Source: Ga0077555 sp963746315
GTDB lineage: Bacteria > Pseudomonadota > Alphaproteobacteria > Rhizobiales > Hyphomicrobiaceae
Direction of reading: 5' to 3'
Assembly (NCBI GenBank): GCA_963746315.1
Contig: CAVVAR010000010.1
Span: forward strand, 310,001-374,000
DNA: 64,000 nucleotides
Shown here: in pieces, positions 34,919 to 43,736 of the stretch
Position numbering within the stretch: position 1 is the first letter of the stretch
Layout of the letters: the number at the start of each line of letters is the position of its first letter
Program-made: the position numbers and the translations under genes
The notes under the pieces: model-generated
Seen by the model: only the letters and a program-made list of their open reading frames with translations
Databases searched by the model: none
What the model was told of the DNA's origin: nothing

Positions 34919-35908
34919 ATGGCCACGAGCCCCCCCAACGACGATCCGGCATGCAACGGACCGAGCCCGACGCTCGACGTGTCCGTCGTCGTGCCCCTTT
35001 ACGACAAGGCCCCCTATGTCGCCCGCGCCATCGGCTCGGCTCTTTCACAGACGCTCGTCCCCCGGGAGATCGTGGTCGTCGATGATGGCTCCCGTGACGA
35101 CGGCCCCGCGATCGTCGAGCGCCTGAGTGCCGGCGACCCCCGCGTGCGGCTCGTCCGGCAGTCGAACGCCGGCCCTTCGGCAGCCCGCAACCGCGGCATC
35201 GTCGAGGCGAGAGGCGCTTGGATTGCGTTCCTGGACGCCGACGATGTGCTCCTTCCCCGCCATCTCGAGCGCGCAGCCAGTCTCGCGGTCCGACATCCTG
35301 AGGCCGATGTCCTTGCAGCCGCCTACCGCGAGGTCGCCGAGGGCCTGCAGGACGCCGTCGCCGCCTCTCTCGCCGACGAGCCCGACTTACCGTCCAGCAT
35401 CGTCCCCGACTTCTTTGAGCGCTGGCGGCAAGGTGCCTTCTTCTTCACATCCTCGGCCATCGTTCGCCGAGTTGCGCTCGAACGTCTCGCGCCGGCTTTT
35501 CCGAAGGGAGAGAAGCTCGGAGAGGACCACGACGTCTGGTTTCGACTGGTGGAGCGTGGGCCGATCGCGTGGACCGCGAACGTCGGATGCCTTTATACGG
35601 TGGGGCTCGACACCAGCCTGACCGGTGCCAGTGCCGTTACCGATCCCCTGCCGAGCTATGAACGGCTCAGGAGCCGTGTCGATCGACCCGACTATCCCGC
35701 CGATCACCGGGCCGCGGCCGTTCGCCTCGTCGCAACGCATTGGCTGAATATCGCCAGGGCCCGCGCCGGGGCAGGCGACAAGCCAGGGGCGCAGGCGATG
35801 CTTCGCGATCCGGTGACGCGACATCGCCCGGTCTACTGGCTGCGCTCTGCCGTGATCGTCTGGACGAGCGCGCTGCTCGGCCGTCCCGTCAGGCTGGGCC
35901 GGATCTGA
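34919..35908 (+). CDS. Glycosyltransferase family 2
   Basis: This 329-residue GT-A enzyme contains VSVVVPLYDKAPYVARAIGSALSQTLVPREIVVVDDGSRDDG, SNAGPSAARNRGIVEARGAWIAFLDADDVLLP (the D-x-D type metal site) and GEDHDVWFRLVERG, all usual GT2 segments. It adds a sugar to a polysaccharide precursor in the cytoplasm. The ATG at 34919 excludes an unconvincing leader from 34820. The next gene starts two bases after its stop. Confidence 0.92.
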   Translation: MATSPPNDDPACNGPSPTLDVSVVVPLYDKAPYVARAIGSALSQTLVPREIVVVDDGSRDDGPAIVERLSAGDPRVRLVRQSNAGPSAARNRGIVEARGAWIAFLDADDVLLPRHLERAASLAVRHPEADVLAAAYREVAEGLQDAVAASLADEPDLPSSIVPDFFERWRQGAFFFTSSAIVRRVALERLAPAFPKGEKLGEDHDVWFRLVERGPIAWTANVGCLYTVGLDTSLTGASAVTDPLPSYERLRSRVDRPDYPADHRAAAVRLVATHWLNIARARAGAGDKPGAQAMLRDPVTRHRPVYWLRSAVIVWTSALLGRPVRLGRI

Positions 35909-35910
35909 TC

Positions 35911-37140
35911 ATGACCGCATCCAGCCCCATCCGCCTCGTGCTGCCGACCCGCCGCGATGTCCTCGCCGGCTCCGCCGCGCTCGCCTGCAGTCTTGCCCCG
36001 TCGCCAGCCCGTGCCGATCCGCCCCGCCGCGTTGCCGAGTGGCTGCACCAGCCCCGCGATCTGCCGTTCCGCATTCCGGACGACTATGTTGGCCTTCACT
36101 CGGATCACGGCCTGGGCAAGCTCGTGCCGCCGCCAACTTATCCCTACGACGCCATCCGCTCTCACGACACCGACGATGCTGACGGCTGGCCTGCTACCCA
36201 GTGGTCGCGCATCGAGCGGGAGCCCGGGCGCTACGACTGGACCGCCGTCGACAGGTGGCTCGCAGCCCACCCCGGCAAGACGCGCATCTGGGTCCTGTTC
36301 GGCTGCCCGGCCTTCTACCAGAAGTATCCCGGCGAACGTTGGCGCTACCCGTATCTGCCGGGTGGTGGCTCGCCGCCGCGCGATCCCGCCGTCGCAGCCG
36401 CCTTCATCCGGGCGCTCCTCGCTCGGCACCCCGGCCAGATCCACTTCGTCGAGGTCTGGAACGAGCCGAACTTCGGTCCGGGCCGCGGCGGCGCCAATGG
36501 GCGCTGGCCCGAGCATTCGCGGGAGCCTGGCTTCTTCACCGGCACGGCCGCCGATCTCGCGGCCCTGGCCCGTGCGGTGAAGGCCGTCCTTCCGGCCGGT
36601 GTCGGACTGATGGCCGGCGCCTGGGAGGGGCAGGCTCTCGAAGGCGGACGCGGCAATTCTCTGGTCCGCTTCTCGCTCGCCCCCGACGGCGCTGGTGGGC
36701 TCGGTCGCGATCACGTCGATGCGCTCTCCGTCCACGCCTACACGTACAACGACGATCCAAACAGTCTGATCCGCGAGTTGAAAGGCTACCGTCAACGCTT
36801 CGACGAGGCCGGCTACAAGCAGGGACTGCCAGCGTTCGTCACCGAGGTCGGCGCCGAGGCCCCGATGGCCTGGACCCGCGATCGCCCGTCTCCGCGGCAG
36901 AAGAGTTCTTCCATAAAGCGGTGGCTCTTCATTCCGGCAGCACTTGGATTTTCAGGGGTCTACTTATACAAGCACTCCGCCTTGCACACTCTGGGCGATC
37001 CGGCGCGCGACCCCGAGATCGCTCGAGCCATCACCGAGGCACGCAACGCCGTGCGCGGCCGCACGCTCATGGCTGCCGCGCGTCTGGATGACGACACCAT
37101 CTGGCTCTCTTTCACCGACGGGACAGCAGCCCACGCATGA
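35911..37140 (+). CDS. Exported clan GH-A glycoside hydrolase-like protein
   Basis: This 409-residue protein begins with a Tat-like signal (PTRRDVLAGSAALACSLAPSPARA). The body resembles GH39-like TIM-barrel glycosidases: EREPGRYDWTAVDRWLAAHPGKTRIWVLFGCPAFY, IHFVEVWNEPNFGPGRG (NEP acid/base motif), VDALSVHAYTYND and LPAFVTEVGAEAP (likely nucleophile Glu). It may trim or process the exported polysaccharide in the periplasm. It sits between two GT2 genes with 2-bp and overlapping junctions, so co-expression with synthesis genes is likely. Confidence 0.83.
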   Translation: MTASSPIRLVLPTRRDVLAGSAALACSLAPSPARADPPRRVAEWLHQPRDLPFRIPDDYVGLHSDHGLGKLVPPPTYPYDAIRSHDTDDADGWPATQWSRIEREPGRYDWTAVDRWLAAHPGKTRIWVLFGCPAFYQKYPGERWRYPYLPGGGSPPRDPAVAAAFIRALLARHPGQIHFVEVWNEPNFGPGRGGANGRWPEHSREPGFFTGTAADLAALARAVKAVLPAGVGLMAGAWEGQALEGGRGNSLVRFSLAPDGAGGLGRDHVDALSVHAYTYNDDPNSLIRELKGYRQRFDEAGYKQGLPAFVTEVGAEAPMAWTRDRPSPRQKSSSIKRWLFIPAALGFSGVYLYKHSALHTLGDPARDPEIARAITEARNAVRGRTLMAAARLDDDTIWLSFTDGTAAHA

Positions 37141-38051
37141 GCACGAGCGCACCTCCGATGTTCTCGCTCATCGTCGCCACGTACGGCCGGGCCGACGTGT
37201 TGGCGCCGCTGGTCGCCTCGCTTGGCGCACAGACTTTACGCTCGTTCGAGGTTGTCGTGGCGGACCAGAACCCCGACGACCGCGTCGCCGCGATGATCGA
37301 GCCGCTGCGCTCGGCGGGGCAGCTCGGCGCGCATATCCGGCTTCCCGAGCCGAACCTCTCGGCCGCCCGCAATGCCGGCCTCGCCGCGGCCAGAGGGCAG
37401 TACGTCGCCTTTCCCGACGACGATTGCTGGTACGCGCACGACATGCTGGCCAAGGCCGCTGCCTGCCTCGCATCGCCGGCCGGCCTCGACGGCCTCGCAG
37501 CCCGCTGGGCCGAGGCGGCGCTCGAGCCGGGCGATCTCTCGCCCGACCCGATCAGCCCGAGCGCCATTCGCATGTTCCGAGGCGGCAACGTCGCGTCGAT
37601 CACGCTCATGCTGAAGCGCGATGCCGTGCTGTCGGTCGGCGGCTTCGACGAGCGCATCGGCGTCGGCTGCTGGTACGGCTCCAGCGAGGAGACGGACCTG
37701 ATGCTGAAGCTGATCACGCGGGGCTATCGTATCGTCCACGCACCGGACGTGATCGTCCACCATGCGGTCTCGAGCGGGCCCCGCCGCGAAGCGCGCTTCG
37801 GCCAGGAGCGGGCACGGGCCCGCGGCACCGGCGCGCTCTATGCCAAGCACCGCCTGCCCGCCTGGGTCATCGCGCGCGGGCTCCTCGCACCCCTGCTCTC
37901 CGCACCGGGACCGGACCTGGCGGCGGGGGTCGCCCGGTCGCTCGGGCGTCTCGAGGGAATGATGCGCTGGCGTCTGACTGAGGCGCAGCCACGGCGCGCT
38001 CCAGCCGCGACGGGCGGCCAGCCGGAAACCAAACACGGCAACACCCCTTGA
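37137..38051 (+). CDS. Glycosyltransferase family 2 (second)
   Basis: The protein has 304 residues. FSLIVATYGRADVLAPLVASLGAQTLRSFEVVVADQNPDDR, EPNLSAARNAGLAAARGQYVAFPDDDCWYAHDMLAKA (DDD metal site) and FDERIGVGCWYGSSEETDLMLKLITRGYRIVHAPDVIVHH define a GT2 enzyme. The start codon overlaps the glycosidase stop in ATGA, suggesting coupled translation. It belongs to the 34.9-39.1 kb polysaccharide operon. Confidence 0.93.
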   Translation: MSTSAPPMFSLIVATYGRADVLAPLVASLGAQTLRSFEVVVADQNPDDRVAAMIEPLRSAGQLGAHIRLPEPNLSAARNAGLAAARGQYVAFPDDDCWYAHDMLAKAAACLASPAGLDGLAARWAEAALEPGDLSPDPISPSAIRMFRGGNVASITLMLKRDAVLSVGGFDERIGVGCWYGSSEETDLMLKLITRGYRIVHAPDVIVHHAVSSGPRREARFGQERARARGTGALYAKHRLPAWVIARGLLAPLLSAPGPDLAAGVARSLGRLEGMMRWRLTEAQPRRAPAATGGQPETKHGNTP

Positions 38052-38120
38052 TCGAACTACAGCATTCGGAATAACAGCGTTCGTCGTCCGTCGCGGGCGC
38101 AAGACAGGAATAGCAGGGCT

Positions 38121-39110
38121 ATGAAGAAAGCACTCGTTTGCGGCGCCGGCGGATTCATCGGCTCGCACCTCGTCAAGCGTCTGAAGCGGGAGGGCTTCTG
38201 GGTCCGCGGCACCGACCTGAAATACCCGCGGTTCAGCGAGACCGAGGCCGACGACTTCATCCTCGGCGACCTGCGCGAGATGAGCGTCTGCCGCGAGGTC
38301 GTCGACACGCGCTTCGACGAGGTCTACCAGCTCGCCGCCGACATGGGTGGCGCCGGCTACATCTTCACCGGCGAGAACGACGCCGACGTGATGCACAACT
38401 CCGCCCAGATCAACCTCAACATGCTCGAGGCCTGCCGTCGGCGGAACTCGTGGCGCATCTTCTACTCGTCCTCGGCCTGCATCTATCCCGAGTCCCGGCA
38501 GATGGACCCGAACAACCCGGGCCTCGCCGAGCACGACGCCTATCCCGCCGGCCCCGACAGCGAGTACGGCTGGGAGAAGCTCTTCTCCGAGCGGCTCTAC
38601 ATGGCCTACGCACGCAATCACGGCTTCGACGTGCGCATCGCGCGCTATCACAACATCTTCGGCCCCGAGGGCACCTGGAACGACGGCAAGGAGAAGGCGC
38701 CGGCCGCCATCTGCCGCAAGGTTGCATCGGCCAGCGACGGCGGCGAGGTCGAGATCTGGGGCGACGGCAACCAGACCCGCTCCTTCCTCTTCATCGACGA
38801 ATGCCTGGAAGGCTCGCTTCGCCTGATGCGCCAGGGCTGGCAGGGCCCGGTCAACATCGGCTCCGACGAGATGGTCTCGATCAACGGCCTCGCCGACATG
38901 GCGGCCTCGATCGCCGGCAAGGAGATCCGGAAGCGGCACATTCCCGGCCCTCTCGGCGTGCGCGGGCGCAACTCCGACAACAACCTGATCGACGAGAAGC
39001 TCGGCTGGCGCCCCTCGCAACCCCTCCGCGACGGCCTCGCCAAGACCTACGCCTGGATCGCGCAGCAGGTGCAGATCGCCCGCCAGCGCGGCACCGCCAA
39101 GGCGGCGTGA
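38121..39110 (+). CDS. NAD-dependent epimerase, GDP-mannose 3,5-epimerase-like
   Basis: This 329-residue extended SDR has the NAD motif CGAGGFIGSH (7-16), SSSACIYPE, a catalytic Y149xxxK153 in EYGWEK, and RYHNIFGPEGTWNDGKEKAPAAICRK. The pieces LAADMGGAGYIF, QTRSFLFIDECLEG, VNIGSDEMVSINGLADMA and HIPGPLGVRGRNSDNNLI closely resemble plant GDP-mannose 3,5-epimerase, which makes GDP-L-galactose and GDP-L-gulose. GDP-L-galactose as a donor for the local polysaccharide is inferred. It is the last gene of the operon, before a terminator. Confidence 0.9.
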   Translation: MKKALVCGAGGFIGSHLVKRLKREGFWVRGTDLKYPRFSETEADDFILGDLREMSVCREVVDTRFDEVYQLAADMGGAGYIFTGENDADVMHNSAQINLNMLEACRRRNSWRIFYSSSACIYPESRQMDPNNPGLAEHDAYPAGPDSEYGWEKLFSERLYMAYARNHGFDVRIARYHNIFGPEGTWNDGKEKAPAAICRKVASASDGGEVEIWGDGNQTRSFLFIDECLEGSLRLMRQGWQGPVNIGSDEMVSINGLADMAASIAGKEIRKRHIPGPLGVRGRNSDNNLIDEKLGWRPSQPLRDGLAKTYAWIAQQVQIARQRGTAKAA

Positions 39111-39136
39111 TCCACCCATCGACCGGCGACGACATC

Positions 39137-39160
39137 GGGCGGAGCCTCGTGGCTCCGCCC
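39137..39160 (+). terminator. Terminator of the polysaccharide operon
   Basis: GGGCGGAGCC and GGCTCCGCCC form a perfect 10-bp stem with a TCGT loop, followed by GTTTG. It lies 26 bp after the epimerase stop and 9 bp from the convergent DUF3237 stop, so it may serve both directions. Confidence 0.65.
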
Positions 39161-39169
39161 GTTTGCGTC

Positions 39170-39628
39170 TTACAGGATCTCGAGCACGTCGTAGCCCGCG
39201 CGATCCGCCTTGCGCCAGCCGAGGCCGACCGAGCAGATGCGGTTGAGCCAGCCGTACTTCTCCGACGCCGTCTCGAAGTAGGGCGTGCTGCGGTGGTAGT
39301 ACTCGGACGGGTCGACGATCTCGCCGGCGGCGATGCGCGCCATCACCTCGGGCGCGCCGCAGCGGATCCCCGTGTAGTGCATGAAGATCAGCGCCGCGTC
39401 GTCGGTCCGCAGCACGAGCCGCACATTCGGAATGACGGCGCCGTCGTGGCGGATGGTCTTCATGTCGATCCCGCCTGCGATCAGCTCGCCCCGCAGCCGC
39501 GGCCCCTCGAACGTCCCCGCCCCGAGCAGATCCACATGCCGCCGCCCGGCCGGCACGTCGCCGACATCGTGCAGCGCCGTCACCGACGCGGTCAGCGTGA
39601 ACAGGAACTCGCTTTTCAACTCGGGCAT
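39170..39628 (-). CDS. DUF3237 domain protein
   Basis: This 152-residue protein of the DUF3237 beta-barrel family contains LTASVTALHDVGDVPAGRRHVDLLGAGTFEGPRLRGELIAGG, TIRHDGAVIPNVRLVLRTDDAALIFMHYTGIRCG and STPYFETASEKYGWLNRICSVGLG. The function of the family is unknown. The start at 39628 has AGGAGAG. It is divergent from the nitrilase-family gene across 67 bp. Confidence 0.9.
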   Translation of the reverse strand: MPELKSEFLFTLTASVTALHDVGDVPAGRRHVDLLGAGTFEGPRLRGELIAGGIDMKTIRHDGAVIPNVRLVLRTDDAALIFMHYTGIRCGAPEVMARIAAGEIVDPSEYYHRSTPYFETASEKYGWLNRICSVGLGWRKADRAGYDVLEIL

Positions 39629-39695
39629 CGGTCTCTCCTTGCGTGCGTCCGCCTCGGTGTATGCTCGGCTGAGATCACCATGCCAGGGACCGCCC

Positions 39696-40562
39696 ATGAA
39701 AGTCACCGTCGTCCAGACCAACTCGATCAGCGACAAGGCGAAAAACATCGCGCAGGCCACAGCCCTCATCGAGCGCGCGGTGGCGGCCGACCGCCCCGAC
39801 GTCGTCGTGCTGCCGGAGGTCTGGAGCTGGCGCGGCGGCACCACCGCCGACAAGGTACGCGAGGCCGACAAGCTGCCCGGAGGCCCGGCGTGGGAGGTGC
39901 TGGCCGGCCTCGCCCGCAAGCACCGCATCTGGATCCACGGCGGCAGCATGATCGAGCACATCCCGGGCTCGACCACCCAGGTCTACAACACCACCTGCGT
40001 GTTCGATCGCGATGGCACCGAGAAGGCCCGCTACCGCAAGATCCACATGTTCGACATCACCGCGCCCGACGGCACGCCCTACAACGAGAGCGACACCATC
40101 CGCCCCGGCGCCGACGTCGTCACGTACGATCTCGAAGGCCTGAAGATCGGCTGCACCATCTGCTACGACATGCGCTTCGCCGAGCTCTACATCACGCTCG
40201 CCAAGCAGGGCTGCGACGTGATCATGGTGCCCTCGTCCTTCACCGTGCAGACCGGCAAGGACCACTGGGAGGTGATCCTGCGCGCCCGCGCCATCGAAAC
40301 CCAGTGCTACATCGTGGCCCCCGGCCAGTACGGCCCCTTCGTCGACGGCTCCGGCGGCACGCGCCAAAGCTACGGCCACAGCCTCGTCGCCGACCCGTGG
40401 GGGCATGTCGTGGCGCGGTGCTCGGATGGCGTGGGGTACGCGACGGCGCACATCGATCGGGACCAGATTGCGAGGGTGCGGGGGTTGATCCCGATGAACG
40501 CGCATCGGAGGTTGGGGGTGGGGATGCAAGTTCCAAATGCGCGACTTGGAGTTCTGAAATGA
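39696..40562 (+). CDS. Carbon-nitrogen hydrolase (nitrilase superfamily)
   Basis: This 288-residue amidase-type enzyme has the Glu-Lys-Cys triad in VVLPEVWSW, YRKIHMFDI and TICYDMRFAELY, plus ARAIETQCYIVAPGQYG. It resembles Nit1/omega-amidase-like enzymes acting on small amides. The last 14 or so residues (VGMQVPNARLGVLK) lie where base composition falls, so the original C-terminus may have been replaced when the downstream segment arrived. The stop overlaps the start of the KAP-like gene by ATGA. Confidence 0.93.
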   Translation: MKVTVVQTNSISDKAKNIAQATALIERAVAADRPDVVVLPEVWSWRGGTTADKVREADKLPGGPAWEVLAGLARKHRIWIHGGSMIEHIPGSTTQVYNTTCVFDRDGTEKARYRKIHMFDITAPDGTPYNESDTIRPGADVVTYDLEGLKIGCTICYDMRFAELYITLAKQGCDVIMVPSSFTVQTGKDHWEVILRARAIETQCYIVAPGQYGPFVDGSGGTRQSYGHSLVADPWGHVVARCSDGVGYATAHIDRDQIARVRGLIPMNAHRRLGVGMQVPNARLGVLK

Positions 40563-42222
40563 GCGCAAAGGTTGCAGAGCAACAGCTCCTACGTTTTCTG
40601 CAAAGCCCAGACCCGGAAGTCTTGTGCCTAAAGGGCGCATGGGGCGTTGGTAAAACGCACGCATGGCAACGACTCGTGAATTCAAGCCAAGACCTCCGGA
40701 TCACTACCCAGTAAGAACTACTCCTTTATTTCACTATATGGAATCAATTCCATTGATGAATTGAAAGCATCAATCGTCGTCAACACCGTTCCGCCCGAAC
40801 AGATAGGGAAACTCGTCACGATTGACACGATAAAAAATAGCGCACCCACAGAGGCAATGACTTATTGGAGGAAACTTATTCCCTTTCTTAGCCACATCCC
40901 GGCGGCTGGAGATCTAACAAAAGCCATCCAGCAACTTTCATTTTTGTCAATTCAAAATCAGTTCGTATGCATCGACGACATTGAACGAAAAAGCGATTCA
41001 TTGGAGCTGAAAGAAATTTTTGGAATTGCCACATTTCTCAAAGATCAGCGCAAATGTAAGGTTATCATTATACTGAATAGCAATGCCCTTAACGCAAGCG
41101 ACAGCAATGACTTCAAAAATTTCTTTGAGAAAACCATAGATACCCACATCGACTTTCGACCAAGCCCAGCAGAGGCCGCCACAATTGCTATACCCGGACA
41201 AGACCAATGGCAAGAGAACCTGCGGCGGCATTTTATTACCCTAAGCGTTACAAACATCCGCATCATGCAGCGCGTTGAGCGAACGGCGAAGCAACTAAGG
41301 AGCTGCCTCATCGATTTGCACCCCAACGTTGAGCGAGACTTCATAAGATCGTTGGCAATTATGGGCTGGAGTAAATTTTCGGAAGATGCACCTAAGCTCG
41401 ACTTCCTAAAGTCGAGACATGTGTATGGTGGCAATAAAAAATGGCAAGCAGAAGAAGATAGATGGGGCACAACCCTTCAAAACTTCGGACAGTGGTACTA
41501 CTCCGACACTGGTCGCATTGTTCTGGACAGCTTGGAGTGCGGGTACGTAGACATAGCCACCGCATCCGAGCACGCCCAACAACTTCACGAAGGCTACCAA
41601 GAGAAGGAGTTCGGCTGCGGCATTCCATGAAGCCTGGGACACATTTCACGGCTCGTTCGAAGACAACTTGGACGAAGTGATTGCATCCATCTCGAGCGCA
41701 TTTAAGACAAATGCACAACACATTTCCCCTGCAAACGCAAATGGCGCAGTGCAGCTGTTCCGCGATTTTGGAAAAGATCAAATTGCCGATGAATTGATTG
41801 ATATCTATGTCGGACTGCACAGTGTCGAGCGATTCGATTCCGAGAGATTGTTTACTGAGAACGATGTAACTGATAATAACTTCCGAGCCGCAATAGAGAA
41901 AAAACGCCTCTGCACATTTGATCGGAGAAGCCCAGAGGAGGTGCTACTGGCCATCGGGAGAAATTCTTCTTGGAACCCAGAAGACATCGCACTTCTTGCA
42001 AAAGTCGACCAGCAAGGATATTATGATATGTTCAAAACCATGAATTCTACTGATAAAATTATCCTGTGTGGTCGGCAGATTGCAGCATTTGGACGAATGA
42101 TCACAGAGGACCAGAATATCTTGACTGTAGCGAGGAATGCTCAAGCCGCTCTGCGGCGCATCGGCCTTGAATCTCCGCTGAACAAGAAGCGGGTTCAGCG
42201 CTTTGGCATCAAAGGCGACTGA
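40559..42222 (+). CDS. KAP-like P-loop NTPase, two frameshifts
   Basis: The gene reads as one 553-residue ATPase if single extra bases near 40703 and near 41619 are removed; 1664 bases minus two is divisible by three. The N-terminus has Walker A LKGAWGVGKTHAW. After the first correction come NYSFISLYGINSIDEL and a Walker B-like LSIQNQFVCIDDIERKSDSLELKEIFG with VIIILNSNAL, the pattern of KAP/STAND-like NTPases. The C-terminal half is helical and unfamiliar. No membrane helix is evident. AT-rich codon use contrasts sharply with the neighbours. A defence or nucleic-acid-linked role is only a guess. The ATG overlaps the nitrilase stop. Confidence 0.75.
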
Positions 42223-42240
42223 TGTACCTCCAACGCGGGT

Positions 42241-42290
42241 CCAGGGGCCGGCCCCTGGCCGGGGAGCGCGAGGGGCTGGCAGCCCCTCGC
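42241..42290. repeat. GC-rich palindrome and hairpin after the KAP-like gene
   Basis: CCAGGGGCCGGCCCCTGG (42241-42258) is a perfect 18-bp palindrome. It is followed by a 10-bp stem (GCGAGGGGCT/AGCCCCTCGC, 42268-42290) with a GGC loop. This arrangement resembles dispersed REP sequences at 3' ends in alphaproteobacteria and may terminate or stabilise the KAP-like transcript. No T-run follows. Confidence 0.55.
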
Positions 42291-42350
42291 TGGTCGAAGG
42301 CCAACGCGGGGCGCGGAAGGAGGGGCACAGTCGCGGCGACACCCACACGT

Positions 42351-42482
42351 GTCATCCCGGCACGTGTTGCCGGGACCCATCGGGCGGCTTGCTCAGAAAT
42401 AGCGGCTTTGCACGGCTGCTGCGAATTTCTCGCGCATCGAGCAAGCCGAGGAATGGGTCCCGGTGACAAGCACCGGGATGAC
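42351..42482. mobile_element. MITE/REP-like element with 30-bp terminal inverted repeats
   Basis: This 132-bp element has near-perfect 30-bp inverted ends (42351-42380 and 42453-42482, beginning GTCATCCCGG and ending CCGGGATGAC) and an inner pair of arms (GGCTTGCTC/GAGCAAGCC). The whole sequence can fold into one long hairpin. It encodes nothing and no target duplication is visible. A related GTCATCCCCGCG element lies at 23686. It marks the downstream side of the AT-rich island. Confidence 0.65.
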
Positions 42483-42597
42483 AATGAAGGGGGCAGCCCG
42501 GCAGCAAACACCGTCCGACAGCGCATTGCCCGTTTCCCCTCACCCTGCAATCATGCCCGCCACGCCAACACACACCGCACACGGGGAGCACCGCGAG

Positions 42598-43500
42598 ATG
42601 ACAAGTTGCATCCACGACCACGGCCGCTGGGGCAAAGGCGATCAGCTCGGAGCGGGGCATTTCCTAACGCCAGAACGCACGCTCGCCGCGCTGCGCATGG
42701 TGAAGGACGGCCGGATCGTCGACATGAGCCACATGATCGAGATCGGCGCGCCACGCATGGCGCCGAACCAGTCGCCGTATCACATCCAGGCGGGGCCGAC
42801 GTCGGCGGGCTCGATCCGGCGGCGGCGCAAGATGGGCGCCACCAACGACGCGGGCTCGAACCTCGAGCGCATCGAGATGACGACGCACGTCGGCACGCAC
42901 ATCGACGCGCTGGGGCATTTCTCGAAGGGCGACATGCTGTATGGCGGCTACAGCGCCACCGAGACAGTCGATGATTTCGGCCTGACCAACCTCGGCATCG
43001 AGCACATGCCGCCGATGGTGACGCGCGGCATACTGCTCGACGTCTCGCGCCTCGACGGCGGCGATTATCTCGAATCAGGCCGCGCGGTGACGGTGGCCGA
43101 TCTCGAAAAGGCGCTGGCCGCCGCCAAGTTGAAAATCCAGCCCGGCGACGTGGTGTGCATCAACACCGGCTGGGGCCGTTTCTTCATGACGAACAACGAC
43201 AAGTATCTGCACGGCGAGCCCGGCATCGACAAGGACGCCGCGCGCTGGCTGACGGGCCAGGATTGCGTCGCCATCGCCGCCGACAACATGGCGCTCGAGG
43301 TGCTGCCGGGCACGAATCACCCCGAGGAGATCATGCCGGTGCACCAGCACTGCCTCGCGGAGGCGGGCGTGCACATCATCGAGAACCTGGTGATGGACGA
43401 GCTGATCCAGAAGGACGTGCGCCAGTTCTGCTTCATGCTCTCGGCGATCAAGCTGAAAGGCGCCACCGGTTGTCCGGTGCGTCCCATCGCGATCGTCTGA
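42598..43500 (+). CDS. Cyclase family protein (kynurenine formamidase-like)
   Basis: This 300-residue member of the cyclase family carries the metal motif THVGTHIDALGHF and IVDMSHMIEIGAPRMAPNQSPYHI, GILLDVSRLDGGDYLESG, PGDVVCINTGWGRFF and AIAADNMALEVLPG. Relatives hydrolyse N-formylkynurenine or isatin; the exact substrate is unknown. The ATG at 42598 is chosen because earlier starts lie in the repeat region. tRNA-Asp follows on the other strand. Confidence 0.88.
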   Translation: MTSCIHDHGRWGKGDQLGAGHFLTPERTLAALRMVKDGRIVDMSHMIEIGAPRMAPNQSPYHIQAGPTSAGSIRRRRKMGATNDAGSNLERIEMTTHVGTHIDALGHFSKGDMLYGGYSATETVDDFGLTNLGIEHMPPMVTRGILLDVSRLDGGDYLESGRAVTVADLEKALAAAKLKIQPGDVVCINTGWGRFFMTNNDKYLHGEPGIDKDAARWLTGQDCVAIAADNMALEVLPGTNHPEEIMPVHQHCLAEAGVHIIENLVMDELIQKDVRQFCFMLSAIKLKGATGCPVRPIAIV

Positions 43501-43512
43501 AAGCGGCAGAAA

Positions 43513-43589
<77 letters not shown>

Positions 43590-43736
43590 GCAATGCGTCG
43601 GGCACTCGGCCCGTCGCGGCCCCTCTGCTACGTGCTCGGGGGGCCTGTGTCAAGAACGACGATGCGGGATCCGGCCTATTCCGCCGAAACGCCGGCTGGG
43701 GCCAAGAGGCCCCGGCCAATCGAGCCCGCCACCGCC

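Noticed and set aside
38138..40714. 858-residue plus-strand ORF over the epimerase and nitrilase genes
   Set aside because: It is an Arg/Pro-rich shadow frame; only its last 51 residues are real, being the start of the KAP-like protein.
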